A DNA stretch of 64,000 nucleotides from Acinetobacter sp. WC-141 (GTDB lineage: Bacteria > Pseudomonadota > Gammaproteobacteria > Pseudomonadales > Moraxellaceae). The notes below the pieces were generated by a model. That model worked only from the letters and a program-made list of their open reading frames with translations. It did no database searches and was not told where the DNA came from. Position numbers and translations under genes: made by a program. This document shows, piece by piece, positions 25,517 through 35,040 of the stretch (its first letter is position 1; each line of letters starts with the position of its first letter). The stretch lies in the NCBI RefSeq assembly GCF_000313935.1, contig NZ_AMSS01000011.1, positions 1-64,000 on the forward strand, in the 5' to 3' direction.

Positions 25517-27954
25517 TAACGTTGTGTCCAAGATTGATTAATTTTGTTAAAACCTAAAACGCGATTTTCAAGTAAAGACGCGAGTTTATTGTTTAAACCA
25601 CCTAAACCTTTTAATGTAATTTCGGCCATAATGGCACGTTTTTCACTAACATCTGGAGATTTTGGATCATCTAGATCGTTATAGTACGAGCGACCATAGA
25701 CAGAAATGCCCCAGCAACATGACTCATAGTTAACCCCTAATAAGAGTTCACGGGCAACATCATTGTCCATGTCATATTGTACGTGGCCCATAATACGCCA
25801 ATTGTCTTTAATTGGTTGTATAAACGATGCAACAACCTGATCATAAGTATCTTGGCGTCCTGCAATATCTTTGCGATAGAAATAGCCTAAGTTATATAGA
25901 TTTCCTTTATCTCCAGTGTAATAAACTTGGAAATCACGCTGAGCGTTATCACCATTAGACATCCATGCTGAGTTAGCAGCAATCGTGAAATTTTGGTTTA
26001 ACTGACTTGATAAGCTAACGACTGGACCTGTCTTACGCTCGGTGTCAAATTCATCTTGCTGTTGTAAGGTGACACGACGATCTTCGAAATAGTAACTTTG
26101 CCCCACACTTGCACGTAAACGTTCTAAACCTACAGTATCGAAGAGGCTGTAACTTACACCTAATGATAAAAAGTTATTGTCTTCTAGGCGGTCATGACCA
26201 TAAAAGCGATATGGGTTAAATAACTGATCATAACTAATTGATGCACTTGTCGAATCAAAGTTAGGGTAGCCATCTTGGTTTTTGTATGGAGCATATGCGT
26301 AGAAAGCACGTGGCGTAAGTGTTTGTAAATACTTGCCTTCACGTTCAAAGTTTAGCCCAGTATCTAAAGTAAACTGAGGCACAACGACTGATTTGTTTTC
26401 AGAACCGCCATCTAGACCTTGAGATGCGATACTGTCCTTATCATAGAATGTTTGAATAGAACGTACAGAAACTTCAGGGATCGCAAATGCTGCTGGTGTG
26501 CGGTAGTTATAGCGCGTTGCAAACTGGTTGTAGATACGTGTACCACTACTTTCCTGAGCAGAATCATCATTAATTGATTTCTTGAAGTATGCAGTATCGT
26601 TATTGAATTCGTATTGTAAGCCTAATGGATTACCCGTGACATAATTCAATAAGAATTGCGGCAAACGTGCATATGGTTTGTCTGCATCCTTAACTTCAGG
26701 ATCAAGTGTCTGGAAATCTTCAACTTTAAGCTGAGCTTTTAAGCCCGGAATACCATGTTGGTAGTTAAGCTCCCATGCTCTACGTAAGTTAAGATCTGTT
26801 TTAGAGTTAGGATTACTATCTAAATCAGAGAAATAATCTTTATCTGAAGCATAGTTATATTCTAGATTGGTCGACCATTGATCGTTGATCTCCCAATTAT
26901 GTAAAAAATGGAAATCTTTACGATCTTTATCATCATATTCTTTGTCAGATGGCAACATGCCACCCCATATTTCACCTGCACCAAAGCCATCAGTTAAATA
27001 GCGGAAGTCACCTTTTAACATTGCACCGCGGTCTGCTAAATAACGCGGGGTAAGTGTGAGATCATAGTTTGGTGCAAGGTTTAAATAAACCGGAACAGAA
27101 AGCTCGACACCACCATCGTTTGAAAAACCAAACTGAGGGTTGAGAATACCTGTAGTTCTACGATCATCAATCGGGAAGTTAAAGTAGGGAATAGCTAAAA
27201 CTGGAACATCTTTAACATACAGTTTTGTCCCGTGAGTTACACCACGCCCAGTTTCCTGATTTAGCTCAATTTTATTTGCCTGAATTTTCCAACCCGGCTT
27301 TTGCCCCGGTGGACAAGTCGTGTAGGTAGCATCGTTAAGAACCATGACATTTGGTGATGTTCTTTCGATTTTCCCTGCGTGACCATGAGCATGTTGCTGT
27401 TCAGAAATATAAAAACTATTTTCTAAATTACCAGTCTGGTTTTTTAGGTTGTAATTAATTTCGTCACTCTGTGAAAGTAACCCGCCTTGAGCCAGTTGTA
27501 CTCGGCCTTGTGCGTGTGCAAAGGTTTGAGTCTTATCAATCGTAACCTTGTCAGCACGTACCGTGCGTCCTTCCTGATCAATAACGACGTCTCCTTCTAA
27601 AACAGAGTCACCCGCCGGATTATAATGTCCATAATTAGCCGTAACGACAGAAGTCGTCTTGTCGGCATCTACAGCTTTGGTCTCTGGGTTAATCGGTGTA
27701 ACCCACGTACCCTGGCAAAATGCCGAGCTTAAATATTTATTGTCACGAAGCTGTGCCTCAGGTGCAGATTTATCAACATAATACTGTTGAAAGAATTCTT
27801 GACCCGGGTAGGCTTCTTTGATGCTCGCTTTAAGTTGATTATTGTCTATATTGGAGACAACATCAGCTGACTCAGCATAACTTGATTGTATGGAGCCACA
27901 TAAGAGCGTAAAAATAGCTGTCGCTAAAGGATTAAATTTAAACTGATGCTTCAT
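25516..27954 (-). CDS. lptD: LPS/LOS assembly outer-membrane protein LptD
   Basis: LptD is the 26-strand barrel that, with LptE, inserts lipooligosaccharide in the outer leaflet. The protein of 812 residues has a signal peptide (MKHQFKFNPLATAIF..SSYA), the OstA/LptA-like beta-jellyroll domain (NPAGDSVLEGDVVIDQEGR), then the barrel. The four cysteines expected for the disulfides that link jellyroll and barrel are seen: one in AFCQGTW, one in TTCPPGQ, and the adjacent pair in ESCCWGI. The start at ATG 27954 is preferred to the TTG at 27969. It is divergent from amgK. Confidence 0.95.
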   Translation of the reverse strand: MKHQFKFNPLATAIFTLLCGSIQSSYAESADVVSNIDNNQLKASIKEAYPGQEFFQQYYVDKSAPEAQLRDNKYLSSAFCQGTWVTPINPETKAVDADKTTSVVTANYGHYNPAGDSVLEGDVVIDQEGRTVRADKVTIDKTQTFAHAQGRVQLAQGGLLSQSDEINYNLKNQTGNLENSFYISEQQHAHGHAGKIERTSPNVMVLNDATYTTCPPGQKPGWKIQANKIELNQETGRGVTHGTKLYVKDVPVLAIPYFNFPIDDRRTTGILNPQFGFSNDGGVELSVPVYLNLAPNYDLTLTPRYLADRGAMLKGDFRYLTDGFGAGEIWGGMLPSDKEYDDKDRKDFHFLHNWEINDQWSTNLEYNYASDKDYFSDLDSNPNSKTDLNLRRAWELNYQHGIPGLKAQLKVEDFQTLDPEVKDADKPYARLPQFLLNYVTGNPLGLQYEFNNDTAYFKKSINDDSAQESSGTRIYNQFATRYNYRTPAAFAIPEVSVRSIQTFYDKDSIASQGLDGGSENKSVVVPQFTLDTGLNFEREGKYLQTLTPRAFYAYAPYKNQDGYPNFDSTSASISYDQLFNPYRFYGHDRLEDNNFLSLGVSYSLFDTVGLERLRASVGQSYYFEDRRVTLQQQDEFDTERKTGPVVSLSSQLNQNFTIAANSAWMSNGDNAQRDFQVYYTGDKGNLYNLGYFYRKDIAGRQDTYDQVVASFIQPIKDNWRIMGHVQYDMDNDVARELLLGVNYESCCWGISVYGRSYYNDLDDPKSPDVSEKRAIMAEITLKGLGGLNNKLASLLENRVLGFNKINQSWTQR

Positions 27955-28074
27955 TGTCTCATTAACCAAGTATGCTAATTCACAATTAATTATTGTCGCA
28001 TCATAGAGAAAAAGTTTATAAGTGGCTACACTTAACCCTTCAAAAATCTCAGCTTGTTTTAGATTTTATTGCAA

Positions 28075-29088
28075 ATGAATACACAACGTGAACAATTGAT
28101 ATATACATGGCTTACATCTGTTCTTGAAAATGATCAATTTAAGATCGCTTTTTTGGCAGGTGATGCAAGCTTTCGCCGTTATGCGCGTATCCAGTTACAA
28201 AATAAAACGTATATGCTCATGGATGCCCCTCCAGAAAAAGAAGACTGTGTTCCGTTTGTGACCATTGACGAATTTTTTGCAGGCCATGGTGTACGCGTAC
28301 CGCAGATCGTCGCCAAAGATTTAGCTCAAGGTTTTCTGTTATTGGAAGATTTTGGAGATGTGCTGTTGTCGACATTATTAAATGAAGAAACAGTTGATCA
28401 ATACTATGAACAAAGTTTTAAACAGCTGATTCATTTGCAGTCTGTAGATGGTCATGAGCAATTTCCTGCATACTCCTATGAAAAACTGTTAACGGAAATG
28501 AAGCTGTTAACCGACTGGATGCTACCATCTTTGCAGATTGTTCCAGATGCGAAGCAGCAACAGGTGATTGATGATGCTTTCGATCTATTGGCAAAAACTG
28601 CATTGGCTCAGCCGCAAGTGATTGTACATCGTGATTTTCACAGTCGTAATTTGATGAAAATTGCAGATGAAGCAGAACTGGGTGTGATTGACTTTCAGGA
28701 TGCCGTGGTTGGTGCCGATACTTACGACCTAATCTCGATTACTCGTGATGCATATGTTCAGTGGAATGCAGAGCGTGTATATCAATGGTTTAGAGTCTTT
28801 TATGACTTACTACCAGAGTCTGCTAAACAGAACCGCAGTTTTGAACAGTTTAAACGTGATGCAGATTTAATGGCTATTCAGCGCCATATTAAAATTCTGG
28901 GCATTTTTGTGCGTCTGTTTGAACGCGATGGTAAATCTGGTTATTTAAAAGATTTACCACGTGTCATGTGGTATTTGATCGAAGAAAGCCGTGGTTATGC
29001 TGAACTTGATGAGTTTATGTTATTCATAAATGACATTGTCATGCCTAAATTCATTGAGAAATATGGTAACTACGAGGTAGCAGCATAA
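28075..29088 (+). CDS. amgK: N-acetylmuramate/N-acetylglucosamine 1-kinase AmgK
   Basis: AmgK phosphorylates recycled MurNAc and GlcNAc at the anomeric position in the peptidoglycan-recycling shortcut that bypasses de novo UDP-MurNAc synthesis and lowers fosfomycin sensitivity. The 337-residue protein is an aminoglycoside-phosphotransferase-fold kinase with catalytic loop VHRDFHSRN and metal-binding VIDFQDAV. The ATG at 28075 is preferred to the TTG six bases earlier. Its stop overlaps the murU start by one base (TAATG), and the place opposite lptD matches Pseudomonas. Confidence 0.93.
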   Translation: MNTQREQLIYTWLTSVLENDQFKIAFLAGDASFRRYARIQLQNKTYMLMDAPPEKEDCVPFVTIDEFFAGHGVRVPQIVAKDLAQGFLLLEDFGDVLLSTLLNEETVDQYYEQSFKQLIHLQSVDGHEQFPAYSYEKLLTEMKLLTDWMLPSLQIVPDAKQQQVIDDAFDLLAKTALAQPQVIVHRDFHSRNLMKIADEAELGVIDFQDAVVGADTYDLISITRDAYVQWNAERVYQWFRVFYDLLPESAKQNRSFEQFKRDADLMAIQRHIKILGIFVRLFERDGKSGYLKDLPRVMWYLIEESRGYAELDEFMLFINDIVMPKFIEKYGNYEVAA

Positions 29089-29777
29089 TGAAAGCAATGA
29101 TTCTTGCTGCTGGCTTGGGTAATCGTATGCGTCCACTCACGCTATATACCCCAAAACCTCTGCTTGAGGTAGGCGGTAAGCCGCTTATTGTGTGGCATAT
29201 TGAAAAATTTAAGAAAATTGGTGTGACCGAAATCGTCATCAATTCTGCATGGTTGGCCGACAAGCTCATCAGTAGCTTAGGGGACGGTTCTCAATTTGGT
29301 GTGGATATCCGTTGGACACGAGAGGATGAAGGTCTAGAAACAGCTGGTGGAATTATTAATGCTTTGCCACTGCTTGGAACTGATCCATTTATTCTGGTGA
29401 ATGGAGATGTATGGACCACGATGGATTTTGAAGCTCTACGTCATATTAAGCTAAATGATGATTTAGCACATATTGTATTGGTTGATAACCCTAAACAACA
29501 TCCTGAAGGCGACTTTACGTTATTGGATGGACGCGCCTTTACATTCGATCAAGATGTGAAGGGTGAAAACCTGACTTTTAGTGGTGTCTCTGTTATCCAT
29601 CCTAAGCTTTTTGATGGATTGGAACCGGGTAAACGTCCTTTAGCTCCACTGTTGAAGCAAGCAATGCACAATCAAAAAATATCTGGTGAAAAGCTTAAAG
29701 GTGCATGGGTAGATGTGGGAACGCCTGAGCGTTTAATGCAGCTAGATTTGCAAATTCGTGAAGGCTTCTACGATTAA
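29088..29777 (+). CDS. murU: N-acetylmuramate alpha-1-phosphate uridylyltransferase MurU
   Basis: MurU converts MurNAc-1-phosphate and UTP to UDP-MurNAc, the step after AmgK. The 229-residue protein is a nucleotidyltransferase with the sugar-nucleotide signature LAAGLGNRMRPLT, then GGKPLIVWHI and the metal-binding VNGDVWT. It lacks the C-terminal left-handed beta-helix of GlmU-like enzymes, as MurU does. It is translationally coupled to amgK. Confidence 0.94.
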   Translation: MKAMILAAGLGNRMRPLTLYTPKPLLEVGGKPLIVWHIEKFKKIGVTEIVINSAWLADKLISSLGDGSQFGVDIRWTREDEGLETAGGIINALPLLGTDPFILVNGDVWTTMDFEALRHIKLNDDLAHIVLVDNPKQHPEGDFTLLDGRAFTFDQDVKGENLTFSGVSVIHPKLFDGLEPGKRPLAPLLKQAMHNQKISGEKLKGAWVDVGTPERLMQLDLQIREGFYD

Positions 29778-29864
29778 GTGTGTAATCCCTAATCGTTAAC
29801 TAGTGTTCCACGATGCATAAATGGGTATACTTTGTTTTAAATTTTACTTAGATGTTATCTGTTT

Positions 29865-30497
29865 ATGCATCCGTTTTTTCAAGAGTTACAACAGGGTAGT
29901 CAAAAATTAGGTTTATCGCTTAGCGATGAAGCTTTGGGATTATTGTTAAAGTATCAAGATGCTTTGGTACTTTGGAATAAAGCATATAATCTGACAGCAA
30001 TTCGTGATCCGAAAGAAATGTTAGTGAAGCATTTGTTGGATAGTCTAAGTATTTTAAATGACTTACCTGAAGGTAGACTACTTGATGTGGGTACAGGTGG
30101 TGGTATGCCTGGCATGATTATTGCTCTTTGTCAGCCTCAACGCCAATGTGTTCTTTTAGATTCTAATGGTAAAAAAATTCGTTTTTTGAAGCAATTTATT
30201 GCTGATCTTAAATTGAGTAACGTTGTGGCAGTACAAACACGTGTTGAGAATCAAGATACAATTGATGAGCTTGGCCAGTTTGACGTCATAACAAGTCGAG
30301 CTTTTGCTTCTTTAACGGACTTTGTAGATGCAGCTCAGCCATACCTTCATCAGAGCAGTATAATCGCAGCGATGAAAGGTGTAGTGCCAGTTGAGGAAAT
30401 TGAGCAGCTCAAGCAGGACTTTTCATGTAAAGTGATTGAACTGCGCGTACCAAGACTTGATGAACAACGTCATTTACTTTTACTTCAACGTATCTAA
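29865..30497 (+). CDS. rsmG: 16S rRNA (guanine-527-N7)-methyltransferase RsmG
   Basis: RsmG (GidB) methylates G527 in the 530 loop of 16S rRNA; loss gives low-level streptomycin resistance. The 210-residue protein has WNKAYNLTAIRDPKEML, the SAM motif LLDVGTGGGMPGM and ITSRAFASL. It starts a likely operon with parA (21 bases later) and parB. The usual neighbour mnmG (gidA) is not here. Confidence 0.95.
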   Translation: MHPFFQELQQGSQKLGLSLSDEALGLLLKYQDALVLWNKAYNLTAIRDPKEMLVKHLLDSLSILNDLPEGRLLDVGTGGGMPGMIIALCQPQRQCVLLDSNGKKIRFLKQFIADLKLSNVVAVQTRVENQDTIDELGQFDVITSRAFASLTDFVDAAQPYLHQSSIIAAMKGVVPVEEIEQLKQDFSCKVIELRVPRLDEQRHLLLLQRI

Positions 30498-30518
30498 ATA
30501 AAAAGTATTAAGGTTACC

Positions 30519-31301
30519 ATGGCTCAAATTATTGCGATTGCAAACCAAAAGGGTGGTGTTGGTAAAACAACGACTGCAGTAAATCTTGCAGCGTCTCTAG
30601 CTGTATTAAAGAAACGTGTGTTACTTGTGGATATGGACTCACAAGGTAATGCTACGATGGGGTCTGGTATTCAAAAGAACGATCTTTTGTATTCAATTAC
30701 AGATGTTCTTCTTGGCGAAGTTCCAATTGAAACAGCCATTCAAAAAGCAGAAGTTGGATATAAAGTTCTAGGCTCTAATCGTGAGCTTTCAGGTGTAGAG
30801 CTTGCTATTGCAGAGCAGGAAGGTCGTGAATTCATTCTAAAGAATGCTTTGAATGAAATCAGAAACTCATTTGACTATATCATTGTGGATTGTGCTCCAA
30901 GCTTGAGTTTGATTACTGTCAATGCTTTGGCGGCTGTAGATAGTGTAATTATTCCAATGCAATGTGAGTATTATGCGTTAGAGGGTTTGGCTGATCTAAC
31001 TCAGACTATTGATCGTATTCAAAAAGCACTCAATCCTGATTTAGAAATTATTGGTGTATTACGTACGATGTACGATGCACGAAATGCTTTAACACGTGAT
31101 GTTTCTGCAGAGCTTGAGCAGTATTTTGGCAAAAAACTTTATGATACTGTTGTTCCCCGTAATGTTCGCTTAGCAGAAGCACCAGCACATGGTTTACCTG
31201 TTATCTATTTCGAAAAAAGTTCTAAAGGTGCGGTTGCATATTTAAATCTTGCAGCTGAGATGTTAAAGAGAAGTAAAGTGAAGAAAGGAAGTAAAGTATG
31301 A
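30519..31301 (+). CDS. parA: Chromosome partitioning ATPase ParA
   Basis: A 260-residue ParA/Soj protein that drives segregation of the ParB-bound origin region. The deviant Walker A is NQKGGVGKTTTAVNL; Walker B lies in YIIVDCAPS. The four-base overlap (ATGA) with parB couples translation. It lacks the N-terminal helix-turn-helix of plasmid SopA/ParA types, as expected for a chromosomal protein. Confidence 0.96.
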   Translation: MAQIIAIANQKGGVGKTTTAVNLAASLAVLKKRVLLVDMDSQGNATMGSGIQKNDLLYSITDVLLGEVPIETAIQKAEVGYKVLGSNRELSGVELAIAEQEGREFILKNALNEIRNSFDYIIVDCAPSLSLITVNALAAVDSVIIPMQCEYYALEGLADLTQTIDRIQKALNPDLEIIGVLRTMYDARNALTRDVSAELEQYFGKKLYDTVVPRNVRLAEAPAHGLPVIYFEKSSKGAVAYLNLAAEMLKRSKVKKGSKV

Positions 31302-32185
31302 GCATCAAAAAACGCGGATTGGCTAAAGGACGTGGTTTAGATGCATTACTTGGTTCAATTCAAAAAGAAAAATTACAACTGGAAGCACAGGCACTAGACC
31401 ACGGACAGTTAAAGCAAATTGATGTTAATTTACTGAAACGCGGTGAATATCAACCACGTCGTTTTATTCATGAGCACGATTTACAAGAGTTAGCATCTTC
31501 TATTGAAAAACATGGGGTGATGCAGCCTATTGTAATTCGTCCAGTTGATGATGAAACGCATCCATATGAAATCATTGCAGGTGAGCGTCGTTGGCGTGCA
31601 GCGCAACTTGCGGGCTTAACTGAAATTCCCGCAATTGTTCGTGATTTAAATGATCAGGTTGCAATTGCATTAGCGTTAATTGAAAACATTCAACGTCAAG
31701 ATTTAAATCCAATTGATCAAGCACTAGCTCTACAGCGTTTTCATGATGAATTTGGTTTAAGTCATCAGGAAATTGCGGACACAGTAGGTAAAGCACGTAC
31801 TACTGTCAGTAATTTATTGCGTCTATTGAGTTTAGCCGATGATATCAAAGATTTCATGCAGCAAGGCCAGCTTGATATGGGGCATGCGCGAGCTATCTTG
31901 ACATTAAAAGGTAAAGATCAATTAGAAGTTGCTAAAATTGTAATTGATAAAGGATTGTCAGTTCGTCAAACAGAGCAATTGGTGCGTGATAGAAGTGAGC
32001 CTAAACAGGAAAAGGAAAAAGCGCCTGTAGCACCAGATATTGAGCAATTGACACAAAAGTTATCAGAGCGCTTTGGCGCTAATGTAAAAATTGATCATAA
32101 CCAAAAAGGTAAGGGTAAACTTGTTATTCATTATCACACCTTAGATGAGTTAGATGGCATTTTAAATATTTGTTTGCCAGAATAA
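31298..32185 (+). CDS. parB: Chromosome partitioning protein ParB
   Basis: ParB binds parS sites near the origin and spreads as a CTP-dependent clamp. The 295 residues show the N-terminal ParA-interaction motif KKRGLAKGRGLDALLGS, the CTP-binding box IIAGERRWRAAQLAG, and the helix-turn-helix LSHQEIADTVGKARTTVSNLLRLL. The C-terminal dimerisation part ends in LDGILNICLPE. No complete parS (TGTTTCACGTGAAACA-like) was seen near it, only a half-like match at 29804. Confidence 0.96.
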   Translation: MSIKKRGLAKGRGLDALLGSIQKEKLQLEAQALDHGQLKQIDVNLLKRGEYQPRRFIHEHDLQELASSIEKHGVMQPIVIRPVDDETHPYEIIAGERRWRAAQLAGLTEIPAIVRDLNDQVAIALALIENIQRQDLNPIDQALALQRFHDEFGLSHQEIADTVGKARTTVSNLLRLLSLADDIKDFMQQGQLDMGHARAILTLKGKDQLEVAKIVIDKGLSVRQTEQLVRDRSEPKQEKEKAPVAPDIEQLTQKLSERFGANVKIDHNQKGKGKLVIHYHTLDELDGILNICLPE

Positions 32186-32235
32186 TTTGCAGTTGGGTCA
32201 TGTATTTCTAATTTTATATTCTTGGGGAAGAACAT

Positions 32236-32871
32236 ATGTGGGAACTTGTGAGAGCGGGTGGCTGGTTGATGCTGCCTTTAATTCTATGCTCGATTTTAAC
32301 TGTTGCGATCAGTATTGAACGTTTTGTTCGGTTAAGACGTTCACAAGTTTTACCCGAAGCATTAAGTGGTAAGGGCTCTTTGAAAGCTGAAGATATCGTG
32401 GAAATTTTGGAACAAAATGTAGACGCGCAAAGTAGCGCATTGGGACACATTTTAAAAGCAGGTTTCGAGCACCGCGAGCATGGTGAGCAATTTGCTCGTG
32501 CGCAAATGGAAGTAGCGGCTTCTCAAGAAATTTCTTATTTAGAAAAAAATATTAATTTTTTGGGCACTCTAAGTGCGGTAGCGCCGTTGCTTGGTTTGCT
32601 TGGTACTGTAGTAGGAATTATTGAGTCATTTCTTGTTATTGATTTTGGATCAGCTGGTAGTCCAAGTTTAATGATTCCCGGTATCTCTAAAGCATTAATT
32701 ACCACAGCTGTAGGGATGTTAATTGCAATTCCTGCTTTAATTGCTTATCGCTATTTTCAAAGAGTGGTGCAAGATTATATTGCCGAATTAGAACAGCAAT
32801 CGACCTTATTTCATGCCTCATTGTTCTATAAGCGTTCTTCGTCTGTAGCTGAACACCGCCGTGTTGGTTAA
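32236..32871 (+). CDS. MotA/TolQ/ExbB proton channel family protein
   Basis: A 211-residue inner-membrane protein of the ExbB/TolQ family. It has an N-terminal helix (WLMLPLILCSILTVAISIE) and two later ones, with the family stretch LGTLSAVAPLLGLLGTVVGIIESF and the conserved ALITTAVGMLIAIPALIAY. It pairs with the following ExbD-like gene to form a proton-driven motor. The pair stands directly before msbA-lpxK-kdsB, an order also found in Pseudomonas. No TonB gene accompanies it, so its energy recipient is not known; a link to LPS supply is suggested by context only. Confidence 0.9.
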   Translation: MWELVRAGGWLMLPLILCSILTVAISIERFVRLRRSQVLPEALSGKGSLKAEDIVEILEQNVDAQSSALGHILKAGFEHREHGEQFARAQMEVAASQEISYLEKNINFLGTLSAVAPLLGLLGTVVGIIESFLVIDFGSAGSPSLMIPGISKALITTAVGMLIAIPALIAYRYFQRVVQDYIAELEQQSTLFHASLFYKRSSSVAEHRRVG

Positions 32872-32885
32872 AAGGTGGAAGTCAG

Positions 32886-33314
32886 ATGAAATTTAAACGT
32901 TCTCAGGTTGAAGACATTCATATCAATTTAACGCCTATGATTGATTGTTTGTTGTTCATTCTAGTTTTTTTATTGCTGTCGACCACTTTTAATCAGCCAA
33001 GTCGCATCAATTTAACTTTACCAGATGCACAAGGTGTTCCACCAAAACAGTACGATCATAAAATTGAAGTCGTGGTAGACTCTGCTGGTCATTATGCTGT
33101 GAATGGTCAAGCACTTTCGTCTAAAGATGTTGCTGATCTGAGTACTGCAATCAAGCAGGTTGCTCAAGAGCACCGTGATTTTATGTTCATCATTGCTGCG
33201 GATGCCAAAGCGTCTCAACAGGATGTAATTCGCGTTATGGATGTAGCAGGACGACTCGGTTTTGTTAACATCAATATTAGTACCAAAGTTCCTTCTAGAG
33301 GTTTTTCTGAGTGA
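32886..33314 (+). CDS. ExbD/TolR family protein
   Basis: A 142-residue protein with one N-terminal membrane helix bearing the proton-carrying Asp (NLTPMIDCLLFILVF) and a periplasmic ExbD/TolR domain. It is the partner of the upstream ExbB-like channel, 14 bases away. Its TGA stop overlaps the msbA GTG start (GTGA), so the motor pair and the lipid A flippase are translationally coupled. Confidence 0.92.
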   Translation: MKFKRSQVEDIHINLTPMIDCLLFILVFLLLSTTFNQPSRINLTLPDAQGVPPKQYDHKIEVVVDSAGHYAVNGQALSSKDVADLSTAIKQVAQEHRDFMFIIAADAKASQQDVIRVMDVAGRLGFVNINISTKVPSRGFSE

Positions 33315-35038
33315 ATCAAGATTTTAAGGTTTATACGCGTCTCCTTGCCTATTTAAAACCTTATTGGGGCGTGGCCTTATTAGTACTTATCGGGTTCGGT
33401 ATTAACTCAGCAACAGAAGTTTCCGTTGCTAAATTGATTAAATTTATTATTGATGCAATCCAAAACAGCAGTAGAGCAGATTTGGATTGGTTCCCGTTAT
33501 TAATTATTTTATTAGTATTCTTCCGTGGCTTGGGCCTATTTATGGGCGGCTACTATACTGCGGTGATTTCACGTAGTTTGGTTTTTAGTATTCGTCAGGA
33601 AGTCTATGCGAAACTTTTAAAGCTCCCAGCACAATATTACTTAGATAATTCATCTGGTCATATTACTGCCAAAATTATGTATAACGTTGAACAGCTGACA
33701 GCTGCTTCTTCTGAATCATTAAGAACCATTGTTAGAGATGGGATGATTACTCTTGGGCTACTAGGTTATCTGTTTTATACCAATTGGCGTCTTACCTTAT
33801 GCGTTTTTGTGTTTTTACCCGTGATTGGCGTCTTAGTACGTAAAGCTTCGAAACGTATGCGAAAGCTTTCGTTACAGGTTCAAGACACGATGGGTGATGT
33901 GAACCATGTTGTTCAAGAAAGTATTAATGGTAATGCTGTAGTAAAAAGTTTTGCTGGTGAAGAATCTGAGCAAAAACGTTTCTATAAATCATCGGAAGAG
34001 AACTTAAAACGCGGTTTAAAAATGGTGATTGTACAAAACCTGAATAGTCCAGTTGTTCAAGTGGTAATGGCTTGTGCTATGGCTCTTATTGTATGGTTGG
34101 CTTTACGCCCTCAGATTTTAGGCACTACAAGTGCTGGTGAATTTGTGGCTTACCTTACAGCAGCTGGTCTGTTGGCAAAACCAGTTAAAAGCTTAACTGA
34201 TGTTAATGAAAAGTTACAACGCGGTTTAGCAGCAGCTCATTCTGTTTTTGAACTACTAGATTTACCTGAAGAGCAAAACGATGGTCAATTGAAACCTAAA
34301 TTAAATGGGGCGATCCGTTTTGATCAGGTGACATTAAATTATGCTGATGGCGTAGCAGCTATTAAAGATTTTTCTTTAGATATTCGTCCAGGTCAAACTG
34401 TGGCTTTGGTTGGTCGTTCAGGAGCGGGTAAAAGTTCATTAGTCAACATGTTGGTACGTTTCCAAGAAGTATCGAGTGGACAAATTTATTTAGATGATTT
34501 GCCAATTAATGATATTGAAATTTCTTGTCTGCGCACACAAATTGCAATGGTAAATCAGCAAGTTATATTGTTTAACCGTACTGTTCGCGAAAATATCGCA
34601 TATGGTCAGTTGGAAGGTGCATCAGATGAAAAAATCTATGCAGCGGCAAAAGCAGCATATGCGCATGACTTCATTATGAATTTACCAAATGGTTATGACA
34701 CTGTTTTAGGTGCACAAGGTCTAAACCTTTCAGGTGGTCAGCGTCAGCGAATCGCAATTGCTCGAGCAATTTTAAAGGATGCTCCAATTCTAATTTTAGA
34801 TGAAGCTACAAGTGCTCTCGATAATGAATCTGAACATTTTATTCAGCAAGCATTTGATGAAGCGATGCAAGACCGTACAACAATCGTTATTGCACACCGT
34901 TTATCAACAATTGAAAATGCTGATCGTATTGTAGTGATGGATCAAGGGCAAATCGTTGAGCAAGGTACTCATAAAGAGCTTCTTGAAAAACATGGTGCTT
35001 ATTATCAATTACATCAGCGTAATTTTGAGGATAACTAA
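33311..35038 (+). CDS. msbA: Lipid A export ATPase/permease MsbA
   Basis: MsbA flips lipid A-core across the inner membrane. The 575-residue half-transporter has six helices, then an ATPase with Walker A GRSGAGKSSLV, signature LSGGQRQRIAI and Walker B ILILDEATSALD. The start is GTG at 33311, four bases overlapping the ExbD-like stop. lpxK follows after two bases, the canonical msbA-lpxK order, distinguishing it from the other exporter at 12290. Confidence 0.95.
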   Translation: MNQDFKVYTRLLAYLKPYWGVALLVLIGFGINSATEVSVAKLIKFIIDAIQNSSRADLDWFPLLIILLVFFRGLGLFMGGYYTAVISRSLVFSIRQEVYAKLLKLPAQYYLDNSSGHITAKIMYNVEQLTAASSESLRTIVRDGMITLGLLGYLFYTNWRLTLCVFVFLPVIGVLVRKASKRMRKLSLQVQDTMGDVNHVVQESINGNAVVKSFAGEESEQKRFYKSSEENLKRGLKMVIVQNLNSPVVQVVMACAMALIVWLALRPQILGTTSAGEFVAYLTAAGLLAKPVKSLTDVNEKLQRGLAAAHSVFELLDLPEEQNDGQLKPKLNGAIRFDQVTLNYADGVAAIKDFSLDIRPGQTVALVGRSGAGKSSLVNMLVRFQEVSSGQIYLDDLPINDIEISCLRTQIAMVNQQVILFNRTVRENIAYGQLEGASDEKIYAAAKAAYAHDFIMNLPNGYDTVLGAQGLNLSGGQRQRIAIARAILKDAPILILDEATSALDNESEHFIQQAFDEAMQDRTTIVIAHRLSTIENADRIVVMDQGQIVEQGTHKELLEKHGAYYQLHQRNFEDN

Positions 35039-35040
35039 GC

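Noticed and set aside
29804..29812. TGTTCCACG upstream of rsmG-parAB as a parS site
   Set aside because: Only half of the palindrome TGTTCCACGTGGAACA is present; the other arm reads ATGCATA.
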